From assembly GCA_034401135.1 (NCBI GenBank), contig JAWZSP010000005.1, forward strand, positions 2,976,001-3,040,000: a stretch of DNA of 64,000 nt, read 5' to 3'. The notes below the pieces were generated by a model that did no database searches, was not told where the DNA came from, and was given only the letters and a program-made list of their open reading frames with translations. The position numbers and the translations under genes are program-made. Below, piece after piece: positions 60,119 through 64,000 of this stretch (its first letter is position 1; each line of letters begins with the position of its first letter). The DNA comes from Volutella citrinella. Lineage: Eukaryota; Ascomycota; Sordariomycetes; Hypocreales; Nectriaceae.

Positions 60119-61242
60119 TTATGCGCGATAGTGCTGGAAGTAGTCGTCCGCCATCGTGGGCTGGCGAGGCGTCGTCTGGGAGGGCTCTGGTAGCGGAGTG
60201 TCGATGGGAGTGAGGCTGAGGCCGAGGCCCAGCGTCGCCTTGCCCGTGCTGAGCGTCTTGGCGCGGGAGTGCGAGGGCACGTAGCGCGCGTCTTCGTCCT
60301 CGTCACTGCTGGAAGTGGCCTCGGGCGTGCACTGGTAAGCGTTGGATGCCCACCCCGGCTGCTGGGCGGCAAGCTGCATGTCCACCATTGCGTCAGTGAG
60401 GCAGTCGTCGTCGCACAGCGGCATGATGCGGTAGTTGAGGTTCTCCATTATGCAGCGCTCCGTAACGTTGAGCTGGGCGTGCGTCCACAGGCTACGGCCC
60501 CACGCGGTGCAGTAGTACTGGGATGGCTCCTGGGGGTCCTCGGTGAACTTGTCGGCGATGACGAGGGCGGCCAGGATGATGAGCTCGGGGCTGACCGAGT
60601 CGATGTGAAGCTGCGGTCGCTGCGGCGGGAGAAGGGGCGTGGGAGGGAGCGTGTGCCGCTTCGAAGAGGTGAGGCCGTCGGAGCGCAATGGGCACGAAAG
60701 TCGCCAGCGGCGGGCGAAGCGCGAGTCGAGGCTATCGAGGATGCAGACGGCGAGCGCGACCGTCTCAATCGGGAGGCTGGCCCGCGAGAGCATGCCCTGG
60801 ACCAGGTGGACCGAGGCCGTAGCGAGCGATGCGGACGAGGGGATGAGGTTGACGAGGTGGATGGCGGCGCCTGCACAAAGCCGGGAGTTGTTAGTGAGAT
60901 TGATACAAATAGGCGGTGGAGGTCGGGAGGGGCGGGGGAGATGCTGCAAACGCAAAATACAGGTACCCGGGCGGATAGGCAGGCACAGGGATGCTGCTCT
61001 GCCTATTCCGTCCGGATACCTGACACTGACGAGCAACACAGAAGGGAAAATGGAAACGTACCCCGATATCGAGGGGCCAGCGGCTCGTCGTCCTCATACG
61101 TCGTGCGCGGGCTCTGGGCAGCCGACGAGTTGCGGGAGCTCGGGGGCGGCGTGGGGAGGTTGGAGAGGGGGCGGTAGGTGAAGTAGGCCTCGTCGCCGAG
61201 GGCGAGGGACTGCTCGGCACGGGACTTTGCTGCACGACGCAT
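60119..61242 (-). CDS. Pho80/Pcl-type cyclin
   Basis: This is a cyclin expected to bind a Pho85-class CDK. Exons are 61242-61062 and 60870-60119 with a 191-bp intron, giving 310 residues. The N-terminus is short and disordered (LSNLPTPPPSSRNSS). The cyclin box runs from about residue 60 (AAIHLVNLIPSS...LPIETVALAVCILDSL). It continues with ELIILAALVIADKFTED, the conserved Lys-Phe core of Pcl cyclins, and NVTERCIMENLNYRI. A Ser/Arg/basic insert separates the first helices. The C-terminus is Ser/Thr/Pro-rich and acidic, with possible phosphodegrons. A Pcl1/Pcl2-like member is my best guess; Pcl5 or Pho80 proper are alternatives. Confidence 0.85.
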
Positions 61243-64000
61243 GGTGAAGGAGTTTACACAGAGGAGCGGCGGGAGCGGCGGCTAGGTGCGGAGTAGGAGG
61301 AGTGGCAGCGGGAGCAGCTGCGAGAGCCGTGGGAGGAGGAGTGCTGGCCGCGAGAGCACGAGGTGCAAGAGTATCTGGATGTCCAGTCCTTGATCCGCAG
61401 AGTACCCCAGGGGCCGGTTCTCATGGCTTGACTCCGGTGTGTGTGCTTTGGATACCGGTCTTGTGCCTTTTGAAGCTTTGTGGGTTATCGGCGAGTTGTG
61501 GGTATTGCGATGATGGATGATGTGATGTGAAAATTGCGTGGGAGTCGAGCTGGCCGAACGATAGGGGGTAGCAGGCGGTTGATACTGGTTTGCGGCTGTT
61601 CAAACGGACGGGGGGTTCAAACGGGGCAGACTCGTCTACGATGTCTGTCACGAGGGAAGAAGAAAGGAAACAGGAGCAGAACGGAGAGCGACAGAGCAGA
61701 AAGGGAGGAGTTTCTATCTTTTGGTCTTGTTCTCCCTCTTGTCTCTTTTCTCATGCGGGCACACACACACCAGCAGCCACGGCAACGCGGGGGAGAGTTC
61801 GAGGATGCGGGAGATGATGTCGACGAAGGATACGGTGGAGGAGGAAGCGGTATCAATTGGGAGGAGGGATGGAGGGTTATATATATCCATTGGCTCCATT
61901 TCGCCCGGGGTGTATGGTGGTTGTCGGGGTGTGGGTGTGCGCTTGGGCGTGTTTGTGGGTGTGTCTGGAGAGCCGGGGGGGAGGGAGGGGGCAAGCTGGA
62001 GCCCGACCTGCGCTTCCCAGCCAGCGTCAACGCCAAAAGCACAAGGGCCCTCTCTACTGCTTACTGTGTCTATGCTGTGCGGTGCACTGTTTTTCTGCCG
62101 TCACTGGAAAGGGGGGGGGACGCTGCAAGCCAGTCAGACCTGAATGCCAGTTCGCCTGGAATAAGGCTGAGTCGGTGGGCTAGGCCGGGATGGTGGATGG
62201 TGGAATGGCGCTCAGCGTCGTTTTGGGTAGAGCCAGTGGAGGCTAATGACGATGGCCAGGGGAGGGCGGAGCGAGTGTTGGGGCCAAGGCGTTGGCGGCG
62301 TTGCCAGCTGTGGTCCTGCGGGCAATTATGGCGGCTTCAGGTTCACACTCGGCGCTCCACGTTTGGCTCCTAGGGAAGATCTGACCTCCAGGACTGCTGG
62401 CGCCAAGGCAGACAGTGACACAGTGTAGACAGTGTGGTGGTGCACGCCAACATCCCGTCGTCAGGCCAGGGTTCATCCAGGGGACCCAGGTACCAGCGGC
62501 GCAGAAGTGCTCCGCTCCCAGTGCTCGCCCACTATGGAAGCACCGCGGCGGGGACGGGGGGGATGCTGCTTGTTCTGTGGCATCGCTGCTGTTGTTCCCT
62601 TGAGTGCGGGTGCCATGCTGGAGACACAAACGACGACGAGTGCCGCCGCCTCTTGGGAGCAAGCATCTGGAGATGGTCAATATGCCCAATGGCAACGCAC
62701 TCGGCGGGTGGAGATGGCCCGCCTTTGGGTCGATACGGGCTTGTGGCGGCTGCACTGGGACTCGGACTGGGCAGAAAGCGAGACAGGGCTGCCAGCAACT
62801 AATAAAGAGTGGGCAACCCAAGCTCCTCCTGCGGCACCGACAGTGACAGTGACCGACTGTTCATCATGAATTGACATCTTGGTAGCACTTTTTTGCCCAG
62901 TGTGCTGGTCGGCTGTGGAATTGACCGCGATGCGGCGTAATATTGCTCTTTGCAACAAGAGGGTATCCCTGTCTAGGATCGACTGGCATGCCTCTCTCGC
63001 GAGTCTCGTCCTTGGTTTTTGTCTTTCCACCCTCTCGTGCTTTCTGCCGGCCTGCGAGCCGTGCGCAAATGCAAATGTTGTACGGCAGGGGCGAATACGA
63101 CCTGGAGGAAAGCTCAGGGCAGTTGGCGAGCCAGGGGACCAGGAGCGGGTGGGACCGGCTTTCTAGGCACAGTGGGCAGGTTGCAGGACTTCACAGCACC
63201 TCATAGCGGAGTGCCCAGGAAAGGGGCGGCGGTAATGGAAGGCGGCAGTGGCGATGTGCGATGACCCAAAAATAATGCACAGCGCACTAGCCCACCACCT
63301 CCCCAAGCTCCCGTCATCGCTCGTATTGCACAGATGGTTTGCGAAGAGGCAACAGGCGCACGACGGTGCAATCGTCGAGACCATTACGCCATACGATCGG
63401 TGGCATTCGCTAGATCGTCGACCATTCTATGTCACCCACACAGCAATTACTACTACTGCATACATATAAGCAGTATTATAATGCCCAGTATTGACTTCCC
63501 TGCTCTGCTCTGTGCCCCTCCTGCGCAGTATGGGTGCTACAACTACGGGCGGCAGATGCAGGTGCAGGCCGGTACTCGCCCACCACCCCCATCTGCAGCT
63601 CTTGCAAGGCAGGCGACCCGTGCGGCCGGGGATTGGACGGTACTGTTACTGCTTCCTGGCTGATTCGACGACATGCTCTCTTCCGCCGAGGTCAGGTGTC
63701 CTGATTATTACTGGCCGTGGCCTACCATTGCCGGTCTGGAGGAACTGGCACCCGGCAGATAAATGTCACACAATATGCCCCGAGAGCCAGACACCGGGCC
63801 GTGGGTGCTGGAGCCTGGAAACATGGGGTGATGTCAGTTTGTCTCGCCCACACGAATGCATAAAGCCAAAACGCTGCCAGTGTAAACTGGCCAATGACTC
63901 TGGTAATAAACTACAACCAACGTCGCAGTCGTGATTTCGCTTGCAGCAGATAATCGCTCACAGATATCCCAATTCCGACATGCTGCCTCAAGGGGGGTTT
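61243..64000. other. Gene-free right flank with cyclin upstream region
   Basis: 2.76 kb with no supportable gene. The long plus-strand frame 61534-62373 begins with TTG, has no motif and faces GC-rich shadows on the other strand. The first kilobase is presumably the cyclin promoter and leader. Confidence 0.45.

Noticed and set aside
61534..62373. Plus-strand open frame of 279 codons
   Set aside because: It begins with TTG, is Gly/Arg/Trp-rich in a way typical of translated GC-rich non-coding DNA, and lies in the cyclin upstream region.

Overview
The window is nuclear DNA of a filamentous ascomycete. Genes are broken by short introns (mostly 42-100 bp) with GTATGT/GTGAGT-type donors, CTAAC/CTGAC-type branch points and YAG acceptors. 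Intergenic DNA is GC-rich. Several families are typical of Pezizomycotina: an ankyrin protein with a STAND-type N-terminus, SUR7/PalI, Dcw1/Dfg5, a fused URA2 and small GPI proteins. Sordariomycetes, perhaps Hypocreales, is my best guess; I cannot name a species. I found no recognisable intact transposon, secondary-metabolite cluster or CRISPR array.

Layout. 0-13.7 kb holds housekeeping genes: an uncharacterised Ser/Pro-rich protein, the SNARE YKT6 (five exons, minus) divergent from the giant Ski2-like helicase SLH1, and an atypical Rab GTPase. 14.8-18.1 kb is a five-exon HeLo-like/ankyrin gene. 18.7-42.1 kb is dominated by membrane and cell-surface genes: a Dal5-type MFS permease, a SUR7/PalI protein, a bacterial-type MscL channel, two related GPI-anchored small secreted proteins in divergent orientation, an SMP-30-like lactonase, a Prm10/ThrE-type transporter, and the GPI-anchored GH76 enzyme Dcw1/Dfg5. 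A tRNA-Ile with an intron lies at 21.5 kb. 42.4-61.2 kb returns to metabolism and regulation: HIS5, two tRNA-Arg(ACG) genes, a glutamine-rich protein, the multifunctional URA2 (CPSase-ATCase), pyridoxamine-phosphate oxidase and a Pcl/Pho80-type cyclin. About 5.4 kb (35.1-40.6), 3 kb (26.4-29.4) and 2.8 kb (61.2-64) show no supportable gene.

How the genes relate. SUR7, MscL, the GPI proteins, the ThrE-type transporter and Dcw1/Dfg5 all act at the plasma membrane or wall, so this stretch looks enriched for surface functions, though nothing proves co-regulation. HIS5 carries two perfect TGAGTCA boxes upstream, as expected for cross-pathway (Gcn4/CPC1) control. Exon borders were derived by hand from splice consensus, reading frame and remembered family patterns. 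All spliced models below close without frameshift. No transcript or database search was available.
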